From Bacillus dicomae (GTDB lineage Bacteria; Bacillota; Bacilli; Bacillales; Bacillaceae_G), in NCBI RefSeq assembly GCF_006494425.1, contig NZ_VHIV01000006.1, positions 124,001 to 188,000 on the forward strand: a stretch of DNA of 64,000 bases, in the 5' to 3' direction. Every line of letters begins with the position of its first letter. Position 1 is the first letter of the stretch. This document shows positions 52,710 through 61,618 of the stretch, piece by piece. Below the pieces are notes generated by a model that had not been told where the DNA came from, did no database searches, and saw nothing but the letters and a program-made list of their open reading frames with translations. Both the position numbers and the translations under genes were made by a program.

Positions 52710-53003
52710 TCATTCACAACCTGTAATTAATAAATCATCTTCTAGTCTAACTAATAATGTATCTGGATTAATTTGCTGCCCAACAACTACATTTACTAAT
52801 CTTATATTTCCACTGATGCCGACCGCAACCTTTTCAAGCTCACCGTTAGTTTTTCGGATCATCATTAATTTTTCCCACTCATATACGTAAGAAGATTCAT
52901 TAACAAAAATCTCTTCTACTTTTCCTTCATAAGAACTACAAATCTCTTCCATTCTCGTTTTCATATAAAATCTACTCCCTATTTCACACTTCAATATTTT
53001 CAT
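52710..53003 (-). CDS. Small biotin/lipoyl-like domain protein, hypothetical
   Basis: 97 residues, or 84 from the internal ATG at 52964, which has GGGAG 10 nt upstream. Two half-motifs resemble a lipoyl/biotinyl barrel: EGKVEEIFVNESSYVYEWEKL and SGNIRLVNVVVGQQINPDTLL, ending LVRLEDDLLI. No Lys is in the expected hairpin position, so it would not be lipoylated or biotinylated; it resembles the barrel seen in HlyD-type proteins. Soluble, no signal. It sits between citM and the NosL-like gene without obvious linkage. Confidence 0.5.
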   Translation of the reverse strand: MKILKCEIGSRFYMKTRMEEICSSYEGKVEEIFVNESSYVYEWEKLMMIRKTNGELEKVAVGISGNIRLVNVVVGQQINPDTLLVRLEDDLLITGCE

Positions 53004-53182
53004 CTTATTCTACCATCCTTATGGAGAGTAGCTTGCTTTTTAAAAATTCAAATTAACTACCGTGAACAAAATGACCAAAATAAAAATTATGCTTCTAATG
53101 ATGTTATTTTTCAAATTATTTACCATTCAAATGGATGCTTTTATGATAAATAAAAAACCTTTTTCTGAATTTTTATTTTATT

Positions 53183-53198
53183 TTGAAAGCGCAATCAT
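53183..53198 (+). promoter_or_regulatory. Consensus cre box just upstream of citM
   Basis: TTGAAAGCGCAATCAT fits WTGNNARCGNWWWCAW at every fixed position. It ends 18 nt before the citM ATG, so CcpA bound there would act as a roadblock near the ribosome site. Confidence 0.6.
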
Positions 53199-53216
53199 TT
53201 TTGAGGGGGAGATTAC

Positions 53217-54521
53217 ATGTTAGCACTACTTGGATTTGCGATGGTATTTGTCTTTATGTTTTTAATTATGACGAAACGTATGTCAGCACTAGTAGCATTA
53301 ATATTAATTCCAATTACTTTCGCATTAATTGGAGGTTTTTATGCAAATATGGGGCCTATGATGTTAGAGGGAATTCAAAAACTAGCACCTACTGGTATTA
53401 TGCTTATGTTTGCTATTTTATATTTTGGAATTATGATTGATAGCGGTTTATTCGATCCTGTCATTAGTAGAATTTTGAAATTTGTAAAAGGAGATCCTTT
53501 AAAAATTGTTGTTGGCACAGCAATTCTTACTATTATCGTTTCATTAGATGGGGATGGAACGACAACGTATATGATTACTGTTTCCGCAATGTACCCACTA
53601 TATAAACGCCTTGGAATGAATCCACTTATATTAGCTGGGGTTGTTATGTTAGGTGCAGGGGTGACAAATCTTACACCGTGGGGTGGACCGACAGCTCGGG
53701 TTATGAGTGCACTTGGACTAGATGCATCAGAGCTCTTTACACCACTTATACCAGGAATGATTGCTGGTGCACTTTGGGTAGTTTTCGTTGCTTACTATCT
53801 TGGAAAAAAAGAGAGAAAACGTTTAGGAATTATGGATGTACAATATTTAAAACAAATGCAAACAATGGACGAGCAAGCCGCAACAGTCGAATCTGCCGTA
53901 CATAAACGCCCTAAACTTCTATGGATCAATTTTTTATTGACCGCTACGCTACTTGTCTGTCTCATACTAGAAGTTATGCCGTTACCTGTTTTATTTACAA
54001 TCGCTTTCGCTATTGCTGTGATGATTAACTATCCGAACTTAGAACAACAAAAAGAACGTATTGCTTCTCACGCCGGAAACGTATTAGCAGTTGTTTCTCT
54101 CGTATTTGCTGCTGGAGTTTTCACTGGTATTTTATCAGGAACAAAAATGGTAGATGCGATGGCTAAAAGTGTAGTAGCCTTTATACCAGATGCACTTGGA
54201 CCACAATTACCAATTATTACAGCGCTTCTTAGTATGCCATTCACATTCTTCATGTCCAATGATGCATTTTACTTCGGTGTACTACCTATTTTGACGAAAG
54301 CTGCTGCCACTTACGGAATTAGTGCAGCTGAAATGGGACGCGCTTCCTTACTCGGGCAACCTGTTCACTTATTAAGCCCCCTTGTTGCATCCACTTATTT
54401 ATTAGTCGGGATGGCCAAAGTTGATTTTGGTGAACATCAACGCTTTACTTTATTGTGGGCAGTTGGAACGACAATGGTGATGTTGATTACTGGAATTGTA
54501 ATTGGGATTATTCCAATATAA
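53217..54521 (+). CDS. citM: CitM-type Mg2+-citrate transporter (CitMHS family)
   Basis: 434 residues, about 12 membrane segments. CitMHS blocks: LAPTGIMLMFAILYFGIMID, ILTIIVSLDGDGTTTYMITVSA, GAGVTNLTPWGGPTARVMSALG and MSNDAFYFGVLPI. It imports citrate complexed with divalent cations (CitM: Mg2+; CitH: Ca2+). GAGGGGGAG precedes the ATG. The citS-citT two-component system converges from downstream and a chemoreceptor follows, a citrate-response module. The metal preference is not visible. Confidence 0.92.
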   Translation: MLALLGFAMVFVFMFLIMTKRMSALVALILIPITFALIGGFYANMGPMMLEGIQKLAPTGIMLMFAILYFGIMIDSGLFDPVISRILKFVKGDPLKIVVGTAILTIIVSLDGDGTTTYMITVSAMYPLYKRLGMNPLILAGVVMLGAGVTNLTPWGGPTARVMSALGLDASELFTPLIPGMIAGALWVVFVAYYLGKKERKRLGIMDVQYLKQMQTMDEQAATVESAVHKRPKLLWINFLLTATLLVCLILEVMPLPVLFTIAFAIAVMINYPNLEQQKERIASHAGNVLAVVSLVFAAGVFTGILSGTKMVDAMAKSVVAFIPDALGPQLPIITALLSMPFTFFMSNDAFYFGVLPILTKAAATYGISAAEMGRASLLGQPVHLLSPLVASTYLLVGMAKVDFGEHQRFTLLWAVGTTMVMLITGIVIGIIPI

Positions 54522-54524
54522 AAT

Positions 54525-54562
54525 AAAAAACAGTAGCGGACATATATCCTCTACTGTTTTTT
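54525..54562. terminator. Bidirectional terminator between citM and citT
   Basis: AAAAAACAGTAG pairs with CTACTGTTTTTT around a ~14-nt loop. Confidence 0.8.
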
Positions 54563-54563
54563 A

Positions 54564-55256
54564 TTATGAAGAAACAAGAAAATATCTTCTTTCTGGTCTC
54601 CCTACACTCCCATATATAAGCTCTGCATGAACTTTTTTCCCAGATATTAAATACTCTAAATAGCGCCTTGCTGTTGACCTGCTTACTCCGACCATTGAGC
54701 TTAGCACTTCCGCAGTAATACCTTCTTCATTTACTGTTAACATATGCTTTTTTATTTTTGCTAAAGTTAAGGGGTCTATACCTTTCGGAGCATATTCTAT
54801 TTCATTTCCCTTTACGCCTCTTTGAGACCATAAATGTTCAATTTGTTCTATAGATAACTGATTATTTTTCTTTAACTGTACAAGCTTTTTTTGGTAATTT
54901 TCCAAACTTGTCTTAAATCGATCAAACATAAGTGGCTTTACGATATAATCTGTTACTCCACCTCGTAAAGCGTGCCTTACTACATCTGTTTCCGATGCAG
55001 CTGTAATCATAATAATATCTGTATCATGTAAATTATGCCTAATATATGTGACAAGTTCCGTTCCTTGCATATCAGGTAAGTACACGTCTAATAAAACTAG
55101 CTGCGGCTTCACAAAATCTAGCCATTCTTTCGCTTGTTCCCCAGTCGTCGCTGTTCCAATTACTTTAAATCCCTCAATCTTCTCAGTAAAACGACGATGA
55201 ATGTCTGCAATTCGAATATCATCTTCTACAATCAATACTTCAATCTCCTCACCCAT
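54564..55256 (-). CDS. citT: Response regulator CitT
   Basis: 230 residues. Receiver (~1-122) with VEDDIRI, LVLLDVYLPDMQG, MITAASE and VKPLMFDRF; CitT-type HTH near 180-225 (GITAEVLSSMVGVSRSTARRYLEYL). Start and kinase stop overlap (TAATG). Expected to activate citM when CitS senses citrate, as in B. subtilis citST. It differs from the malate regulator at 35241 but shares its architecture. Confidence 0.9.
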   Translation of the reverse strand: MGEEIEVLIVEDDIRIADIHRRFTEKIEGFKVIGTATTGEQAKEWLDFVKPQLVLLDVYLPDMQGTELVTYIRHNLHDTDIIMITAASETDVVRHALRGGVTDYIVKPLMFDRFKTSLENYQKKLVQLKKNNQLSIEQIEHLWSQRGVKGNEIEYAPKGIDPLTLAKIKKHMLTVNEEGITAEVLSSMVGVSRSTARRYLEYLISGKKVHAELIYGSVGRPERRYFLVSS

Positions 55257-56866
55257 TACAATTCGCCTCTCTCTTTTGGTAATGCAATAATAAATAACGC
55301 ACCACCTAGATCCCCTTTTTCGATTGCAATACTTCCATTTAAATCTTCTACTAACTCTTTCACTTTTGCTAATCCATATCCTCTCTTCCCGCCTTCTTTC
55401 GTCGAGAAGCCTTTATAGAATATGCTCGTAATGACTTCATCATGAATTCCCTGGCCCGAATCTTCCACTTCAATTACTATTTCTTCTCCAATATCAGTTA
55501 CAAACATTCTTACCTTCTTATCATGTTCTTCATTTCTTTCAATCGCTTCAAATGCATTCGTAATTAAATTTCCTAAAATAGAAACGACATAATTACTCTC
55601 AATATGCGGGCTTAATTTGTCTAAGCCACTCTCTCTATCTAGCATAAAATCAATCTTTAACTCTCTTGCTCTATTATAGAATCCAATTAAAATCCCACCT
55701 AACCATGGATTTTGAATTCGTTTCATAATAAATTGAACAAAATCTTGATATACCGCTGTTTCCTTATGAATAAGCTCCAAAGCATCTTCATATAATTCTA
55801 GCTGGATAAGACCTGAAAGCGTATACAACAAATTGTTATATTCATGTGTTTGCGCTCGTAATGCCTCTGTATATTGCTTCGTCTGAGATAATTCTGCTGT
55901 TAACTGATCCATTTCAGATTTCAAACGCAAGCTCGATACAACGCCAGTTACTTTATTCTTTACTTTAATAGGTAAACGGTTCGCAATAACAGCCTGCCCT
56001 TTTATATTTAATTGGCGGTCAAACTGTTCTTCACCAGTTTGAAGTACATCTAATATCGTTGAATTAGGAATTACATCTAAAATAAATTCTCCAATAATAT
56101 TTCGTTGTTCATCTAGCGAAAGAATATCATAGGCTGCTTGATTAACTAAACTAATCCTGCCATGTTGATCAATGACAATAATCCCCTCACGTACAGATTG
56201 AATTACAGTACTATGTTCTTCATATAAAGATGAAATTTCTTCTGGTTCCATTCCAAACATCATTCTTTTTATACTTCCCGCTAAATATATAGAACCGATT
56301 ATCCCCATTAACAGACCTATTATTGCAATCCAAAACACACGCTTTCCATACACTTCTACCGCACTATGAATATCATCCATTGAAAAGCCAACAGATACTA
56401 CACCAATAATTTCATTTTCCTGATTACGAATTGGAGCTTTCCCACGTAATGAAGGCCCTAACGATCCAGTTGCTTTCGAAACATAAGATTTCCCTTCTAA
56501 TAAAACCCCTTCGTTGTCTCCACCAACCATCGCTTCTCCTATTTTATCTTTCCTAGGATGCGCATAACGAATTCCTTCTTTATTCCCAACTACAATGAAA
56601 TCAGCATCTGTATCAACTCGAATTTTTTCTGCAATGGGTTGAATAATAGAAGCTGGATTTTCTTTTTGAAAAGCTTCCTGAATTTCAGGTATAGCGGCAA
56701 CTGTTTTCGCAACATGCAAAGCTCGTTTCCCAATTTGCTCTTCTACTGTTTCAGACAATATGTAATAGAATAAATAACTCGTTAACAGAAGTACAACAAG
56801 AATAAGTGTACTAATAGTTAATGTGACTCTCGGCTGTAGTTTTAATTTTTTTAATTTCAAAACCAT
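55256..56866 (-). CDS. citS: Sensor kinase CitS
   Basis: 536 residues. Two helices (~15-37, ~170-192) enclose an sCache sensor with ADFIVVGNKEGIRYAHPRKDKIG and GSLGPSLRGKAPI; PAS (~215-320); H-box LRAQTHEYNNLLYTLSGL; ATPase NLITNAFEAIERN, EDSGQGIHDE and GYGLAKVKELVED. The ATG at 56866 is close to the ribosome site AGGGGA; a TTG two codons in (56860) is better spaced and may be the true start. Ligand inferred as citrate from citM. Confidence 0.9.
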   Translation of the reverse strand: MVLKLKKLKLQPRVTLTISTLILVVLLLTSYLFYYILSETVEEQIGKRALHVAKTVAAIPEIQEAFQKENPASIIQPIAEKIRVDTDADFIVVGNKEGIRYAHPRKDKIGEAMVGGDNEGVLLEGKSYVSKATGSLGPSLRGKAPIRNQENEIIGVVSVGFSMDDIHSAVEVYGKRVFWIAIIGLLMGIIGSIYLAGSIKRMMFGMEPEEISSLYEEHSTVIQSVREGIIVIDQHGRISLVNQAAYDILSLDEQRNIIGEFILDVIPNSTILDVLQTGEEQFDRQLNIKGQAVIANRLPIKVKNKVTGVVSSLRLKSEMDQLTAELSQTKQYTEALRAQTHEYNNLLYTLSGLIQLELYEDALELIHKETAVYQDFVQFIMKRIQNPWLGGILIGFYNRARELKIDFMLDRESGLDKLSPHIESNYVVSILGNLITNAFEAIERNEEHDKKVRMFVTDIGEEIVIEVEDSGQGIHDEVITSIFYKGFSTKEGGKRGYGLAKVKELVEDLNGSIAIEKGDLGGALFIIALPKERGEL

Positions 56867-56962
56867 TCCCCTAACATAAATAAAGATGGAATTTAAAGAA
56901 AATACAGTTTTTTTATTTAATCATAACACGGTTACTGTATATTTCTTAATTTTTATCTTCAT

Positions 56963-57001
56963 AAAAAAAGAAACGAAGTACAATTACTACTTCGTTTCTT
57001 A
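56963..57001 (-). terminator. Terminator after the second chemoreceptor
   Basis: AAGAAACGAAGTA pairs with TACTTCGTTTCTT around CAATTAC, with T-rich sequence on the minus strand. Confidence 0.85.
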
Positions 57002-57011
57002 ACATTTGTTA

Positions 57012-58988
57012 TTACACTTTAAACTTCCCAATCATCTCTTGTAATTCTTCTGCCATTTGTGATAAATGGACTGCTGCTGCATTTATTTCATCTATTGAAG
57101 CTAATTGTTCTTCAGAGGAACCGGCAATATTTTGAACGCTTGCTGCATTTTCTTCAATCGTAGCTGCAATTTCATTAATAGATGCACTTACTTGTCTTGC
57201 ATCTACCGTCATTTGTTTCGCTACATCTACCATATTATCAATTTGTACAACTGTATCATCCGTAGATTTCAATATTTCAGCAAAGCTTTGCTTCGTTTCA
57301 TTTGCAACTACAAGCCCTGATTGTACTTCTGTCCCAACTTGCTTCATAGAACTTACCGTTTCTTTTATATCAAATTGGATCTCTTTCACTAGTTTTCCAA
57401 TTTCCGTAGAAGACTGTCCTGATTGCTCAGCTAATTTTCGTACTTCATCTGCTACAATTGCAAATCCTCTTCCTTGCTCTCCAGCTCTCGCAGCCTCAAT
57501 TGCCGCATTTAATGCTAATAAATTTGTCTGCTCTGCAATATGTTGAATCACCTCAAGGATTGCTCCAATTTGTTTTGATTTATCATCTAACAAAACAATA
57601 ACCTTATCTGATTGTGAAACAGACTCATGGATTAATTGCATTTGATTTACAGTTTGTTCAACTAACTTCCCACCATCTTCAGCCTTTTTCTTCGTATACA
57701 TAGATGCTGTGGATACTAATGAAGAACTGTCTGCAACACGCTGAATTCCTTCTGTAACTTCTTCTAATAATGTTGCGCCTTCTTCAACTTCTTTCGTTTG
57801 TATTTCAGCCCCGCTCGACACTTGCTCTATTGCCTGTGTAATTTGTTCCGTCGCTTCACTTGTCTGCTTCATACTAGCTGTTAATTCTTCTGAGGATGCC
57901 GCTACATGACTTGCTGAAGTATTTATATTGGAAATGACATGATGTAATGATGCCGCCATCTCATTAAAACTTTCTCCTAGCTGTCCAATTTCATCTTTAG
58001 AATGAACTGTAATTGTTTCTGTTAAATCACCTTCACTAATCTTTTTTGATGATCTAACAAGTTGTTTTAACGGACTAATAATAGAAGCAATTATGAAGTA
58101 AATTAAAACCCCACCAATTATTAATGAAATACCAATAACCGTTAGCGTTTTATAGAAAATAGGATTAGCTGCTTCAATAATTTCTTTTGAAGGCATAATT
58201 CCTGCTATTTTCCATCCAGTCTGCTTATTTGTTATAAAGATAATATTGCGATCATCACCATCGAGTTTGAATTTAAAGTCACCTGTTTCCTGTTTGTACA
58301 ATTCCTTCTCCACTTTTTCCTCTATCTTGTCACCTGGCTTCATCGTCGGATGAGCTATTACATGTTTAGATTGGTCGAAGATTGCTATAAATCCTTTTTT
58401 TCCGATATTGACCATTTTTGAAGTATTTACAATATCATTAATAATTAAATCAATACCGAGAACACCACTTTTATCCTCATTTTGTTTTGCTATTGTAATA
58501 ACAATATTCCCTGTTGTACTTGACTTATATGGAGCTGTAATAACCACTTCTCCGCTTTTTTTCGCTGCTTCTTTATACCAATCTCTTTCGGTAGGATTAT
58601 ACCCATCTGGCATTTGAATAGACGGTGATTGAATAAATTGTCCCGTACTAGATCCCGTATAAATTGCTTCTATTTCTGGATGTAATTTATTATATTCTTC
58701 TAATTTATTTTGCACATTTTGGAGCTGATCAGTTCCGTAACTTACTCCATTAAATAACTTTGTAAAATATACTGCGTCTACCTTTTTATTGTCTATCTCT
58801 TTGTTAATAACGTTGTTTAAAATCTTTACGTTATCTTTCGCTGATTGTAAAATTGTTTCATTAAAGTTTGTCTTCGCTTGCTGATAAGACGTCCAACCAA
58901 TGACAATACTTGGAAGAATCAAAATGATAACAAATGATACAAGTAACTTTGCCTTTAAACTACTACTCCTTAATTTCCCTTGAAACAT
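57012..58988 (-). CDS. Methyl-accepting chemotaxis protein, dCache type (citrate-linked)
   Basis: 658 residues from [12 protein letters not shown] at 58988 (GGAGGGG upstream; the longer frame lacks one). dCache_1 sensor between two helices (~18-38 and ~285-305) with [15 protein letters not shown] and [23 protein letters not shown] (~306-358) and signalling domain with the hairpin tip [23 protein letters not shown]. Clearly a paralog of the receptor at 37628. It lies upstream of citS on the same strand but with its own terminator. Confidence 0.92.
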   Translation of the reverse strand: MFQGKLRSSSLKAKLLVSFVIILILPSIVIGWTSYQQAKTNFNETILQSAKDNVKILNNVINKEIDNKKVDAVYFTKLFNGVSYGTDQLQNVQNKLEEYNKLHPEIEAIYTGSSTGQFIQSPSIQMPDGYNPTERDWYKEAAKKSGEVVITAPYKSSTTGNIVITIAKQNEDKSGVLGIDLIINDIVNTSKMVNIGKKGFIAIFDQSKHVIAHPTMKPGDKIEEKVEKELYKQETGDFKFKLDGDDRNIIFITNKQTGWKIAGIMPSKEIIEAANPIFYKTLTVIGISLIIGGVLIYFIIASIISPLKQLVRSSKKISEGDLTETITVHSKDEIGQLGESFNEMAASLHHVISNINTSASHVAASSEELTASMKQTSEATEQITQAIEQVSSGAEIQTKEVEEGATLLEEVTEGIQRVADSSSLVSTASMYTKKKAEDGGKLVEQTVNQMQLIHESVSQSDKVIVLLDDKSKQIGAILEVIQHIAEQTNLLALNAAIEAARAGEQGRGFAIVADEVRKLAEQSGQSSTEIGKLVKEIQFDIKETVSSMKQVGTEVQSGLVVANETKQSFAEILKSTDDTVVQIDNMVDVAKQMTVDARQVSASINEIAATIEENAASVQNIAGSSEEQLASIDEINAAAVHLSQMAEELQEMIGKFKV

Positions 58989-59189
58989 ATTTCTACCCCT
59001 CCATACCATTTTAAATGCAATTGTCTTACATTTAATTTCTTTATACGAATCATACGATTAAGATGTATCCATACAATTCTCTATCTCTTTCTCTATTGAA
59101 GAATTGATACATACCTTTTTCATTCTATATAAATTAAATAATTAAAACAATATATAAAAATGTATATTATTCGAAATATTATAATCCAC

Positions 59190-59228
59190 AGAAGAACCTC
59201 TAGTATCTCACTTACTAGAGGTTCTTCC
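59190..59228 (-). terminator. Hairpin after floT
   Basis: AGAAGAACCTCTAGTA pairs with TACTAGAGGTTCTT around TCTCACT. No T-run on the minus strand, but in the terminator position. Confidence 0.6.
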
Positions 59229-59235
59229 CACTTTA

Positions 59236-60810
59236 CTATTCTTTATCTTTTTCTACTTCTTTTTTCGCATCTTCTACTACAGATACAACAGGTTTATCGT
59301 TTGATAATTGTTGTACCGCTCCTTTTCCAGCAAATCCTTCTAATAACTCTTTTAAATCAATGCCAGAAGAAGCTTTTAATGTTTCTTGCATCGTTGCCAT
59401 TAAATCAGTTGCATAACCTGCAACTTTTCCGGCGCCACTATTTTTACCACCGCCGCCTGTATCGACAACTGTAATTTTATCAATGTTGCTAAGTGGACTT
59501 GCAACTTCCTTCGCATAACTTGGAAGCATCTTAAGTACCATATCCATAATTGCAGCTTGGCCATATAATTCAAATGCCTCTGCAATTTTTTGTTTCGCTT
59601 CTGCTTCTGCTAAACCTTTTAACCTAATAACATCGGCTTCTGCTGTACCTTGTGCTTTTTGTACTTCTGCTTTTGCTTGACCTTGTGCTTTTTCGATTTC
59701 CGCCTTCGCTAAACCTTCCACACGTACTTCTTCCGCACGAGCTCTCGCTTCAGCTTCAATCTTATATTGATCCGCATCTGCCTTTTTAATTTGTTTTACT
59801 TTTTCTGCTTCCGCTGATTGTTCCACAGCATAGCGATCTGCATCTGCTTTTTTCTTTACTTCTGCATCGTATTGCTTTTCACGACGCGCAATCTCTTTTT
59901 CTTCTAATTCAATTTGTTTCTCACGCTCAATGATTTTAACGCGCATTTGCTCTTCTGTAACACCTTGTTGCGCTTTCGCTTGTTGTAATTCGTAAGAAAG
60001 ATCCGCATCTGCGCGAGCTTGTTCTTGCTCTCTCTTATAAGATTGCACTTTTAACTCTTTATGTTTTTCAGCTTCAGCAATCTGTGCATCACGTTGATAC
60101 TCAGCCTCTTTTGCTTCTTTCTCTGCACGAGCTTTTTCAATACGAGCTTCCTTTTCACGCTCTGCATTTGCAATTGTTGCATCACGCTTAACCGTCGCAA
60201 TTTGCGGCTGACCAAGTGCATCTAAGTAACCGTTCTTATCCATTATTTCTTTAATTGTAAAGGAAACAATGCGCAGACCCATTTTCTTTAAATCTGTAGA
60301 AGCTACTTCATGTACCTTTTGAGCAAATTGCTCTCTATTACTATACGCATCTTCTACTGTCATAGAAGATAAAATCGCACGTAAATGACCTTCTAAAACT
60401 TCTTTCGCTTCTACTTTTAACTCTTCTGTTTCTTTTCCTAAATATTGCTCAGCTGCTGTAGATACTTCTTCAATTGTAGAACCTACTTTAATAATAGAAA
60501 CACCATTTACTGTAACTGGAACACCTTGCTTCGTATACGTATCACGTGTACCTACTTCTAACTTGTAGTTTAATAGGCTTAAAGGCTCTGCTCTTTGCAT
60601 AATCGGAACTACGAATGTACCGCCACCACGAATAATCTTAATCTTCTTTCCATCATCAGTGGTAACTACATTTTTCCCACCACCAAGCCAGTTCCCTGTA
60701 ACAATTAACGCTTCATCTGGTCCAACTGTTCGATACTTCGTAATGAATACTAAAATAAGTAGAATTAAAATTGCGAGTAAAACTCCACCGATAATTAATG
60801 GAATCGTCAT
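59236..60810 (-). CDS. floT: Flotillin FloT
   Basis: 524 residues, near the 509 of B. subtilis FloT (YuaG). One N-terminal membrane hairpin (~3-25), SPFH/PHB domain (~30-210) and a long EA-rich coiled coil (~215-420; many A-E-A and K-A-E units), with a Gly-rich stretch DTGGGGKNSG before the C-terminal ~60 residues. It scaffolds functional membrane microdomains that affect signalling and membrane fluidity. It follows yuaF-like NfeD by 12 nt, the same order as in B. subtilis. Confidence 0.94.
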   Translation of the reverse strand: MTIPLIIGGVLLAILILLILVFITKYRTVGPDEALIVTGNWLGGGKNVVTTDDGKKIKIIRGGGTFVVPIMQRAEPLSLLNYKLEVGTRDTYTKQGVPVTVNGVSIIKVGSTIEEVSTAAEQYLGKETEELKVEAKEVLEGHLRAILSSMTVEDAYSNREQFAQKVHEVASTDLKKMGLRIVSFTIKEIMDKNGYLDALGQPQIATVKRDATIANAEREKEARIEKARAEKEAKEAEYQRDAQIAEAEKHKELKVQSYKREQEQARADADLSYELQQAKAQQGVTEEQMRVKIIEREKQIELEEKEIARREKQYDAEVKKKADADRYAVEQSAEAEKVKQIKKADADQYKIEAEARARAEEVRVEGLAKAEIEKAQGQAKAEVQKAQGTAEADVIRLKGLAEAEAKQKIAEAFELYGQAAIMDMVLKMLPSYAKEVASPLSNIDKITVVDTGGGGKNSGAGKVAGYATDLMATMQETLKASSGIDLKELLEGFAGKGAVQQLSNDKPVVSVVEDAKKEVEKDKE

Positions 60811-60822
60811 GTAAATTCCCCC

Positions 60823-61371
60823 TTATAATTTTGGTTTTTTTAAAGAATAAGCGATGTTTTGTACAAGTAAAACACCCTCTTGGACTCCCTCGATAATAAC
60901 TTCTGTTCCTTGTGAAATATCTTTTTTCCCAATTGTTTTAGCTGGAATTGCATTACTTCCAAATTGGGAGGAGATTAATACTTCACCAAATCCTTCTGTA
61001 GGAATTGTCGTAATAACTTCTCCTTTGCAACCAATGAATTCATCCATGCGTTGCACAGTATTTTGTTCTGCTTCTGCAATCGGCTTTAAAATTAATATTT
61101 TCATGATGAATACACCAATGAAAGATATAGCAAATGCAGCAACGAAAATAAGAATGCTATTAAAGGAAAATAAATATTCTCCTATATAACTAAGTCCACA
61201 TAACATGGCGAAGAAGCTAAGTAATAAAGTAACAACGGATACAGATCCGCCCCCAAAACTAAATATCGATTCAAATATATCTCCAAAAAAGATATAAATC
61301 ACAGTGAGTATAGTAGCAATAATAAATCCGTATAAATAAATTATCTCAAGTGGATAACCAAACAAAACCAT
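60823..61371 (-). CDS. yuaF: NfeD-type membrane protein YuaF
   Basis: 182 residues. Four membrane helices in the first ~105 residues, then an OB-fold domain (~115-175: GCKGEVITTIPTEGFGEVLIS, TEVIIEGVQEGVLLV). NfeD proteins accompany flotillin/stomatin genes and help the microdomain assembly. GAGGGGGATAAG lies before the ATG. In B. subtilis the pair belongs to the sigma-W regulon; I do not find a convincing sigma-W promoter here. Confidence 0.88.
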   Translation of the reverse strand: MVLFGYPLEIIYLYGFIIATILTVIYIFFGDIFESIFSFGGGSVSVVTLLLSFFAMLCGLSYIGEYLFSFNSILIFVAAFAISFIGVFIMKILILKPIAEAEQNTVQRMDEFIGCKGEVITTIPTEGFGEVLISSQFGSNAIPAKTIGKKDISQGTEVIIEGVQEGVLLVQNIAYSLKKPKL

Positions 61372-61501
61372 TTCTTATCCCCCTCTCTTAAACAATCCCT
61401 TTTTTGTTATGTGTATGCCCCACCTCTTTCAAAGATTATTGTTCTTAATTTTCAGTTATTTAATTTTAAAAGAAAAGCCTGTAAGACAGGCCACCTAAAA
61501 A

Positions 61502-61540
61502 AGAACAGGAGAAGCCTATTGTGACAGGCTCCTCCTAGTA
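61502..61540 (-). terminator. Terminator after the collagenase
   Basis: GGAGGAGCCTGTCA...AGGCTTCTCC is a near-perfect stem followed on the minus strand by TGTTCTTTTTT. Confidence 0.75.
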
Positions 61541-61618
61541 AATAACCGATATATTATATATCTATATAATATACTATTTTCCACAAAAAGTAAAGTTAAA
61601 CATACATTGGAAAAGCAC

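Noticed and set aside
53678-53905. Second plus-strand frame in citM
   Set aside because: Out-of-frame overlap with an intact transporter and no start signal.
61372-61440. Sigma-W promoter for yuaF-floT
   Set aside because: A TGAAAG word is present, but no CGTA lies at the right distance, so the consensus is not met.
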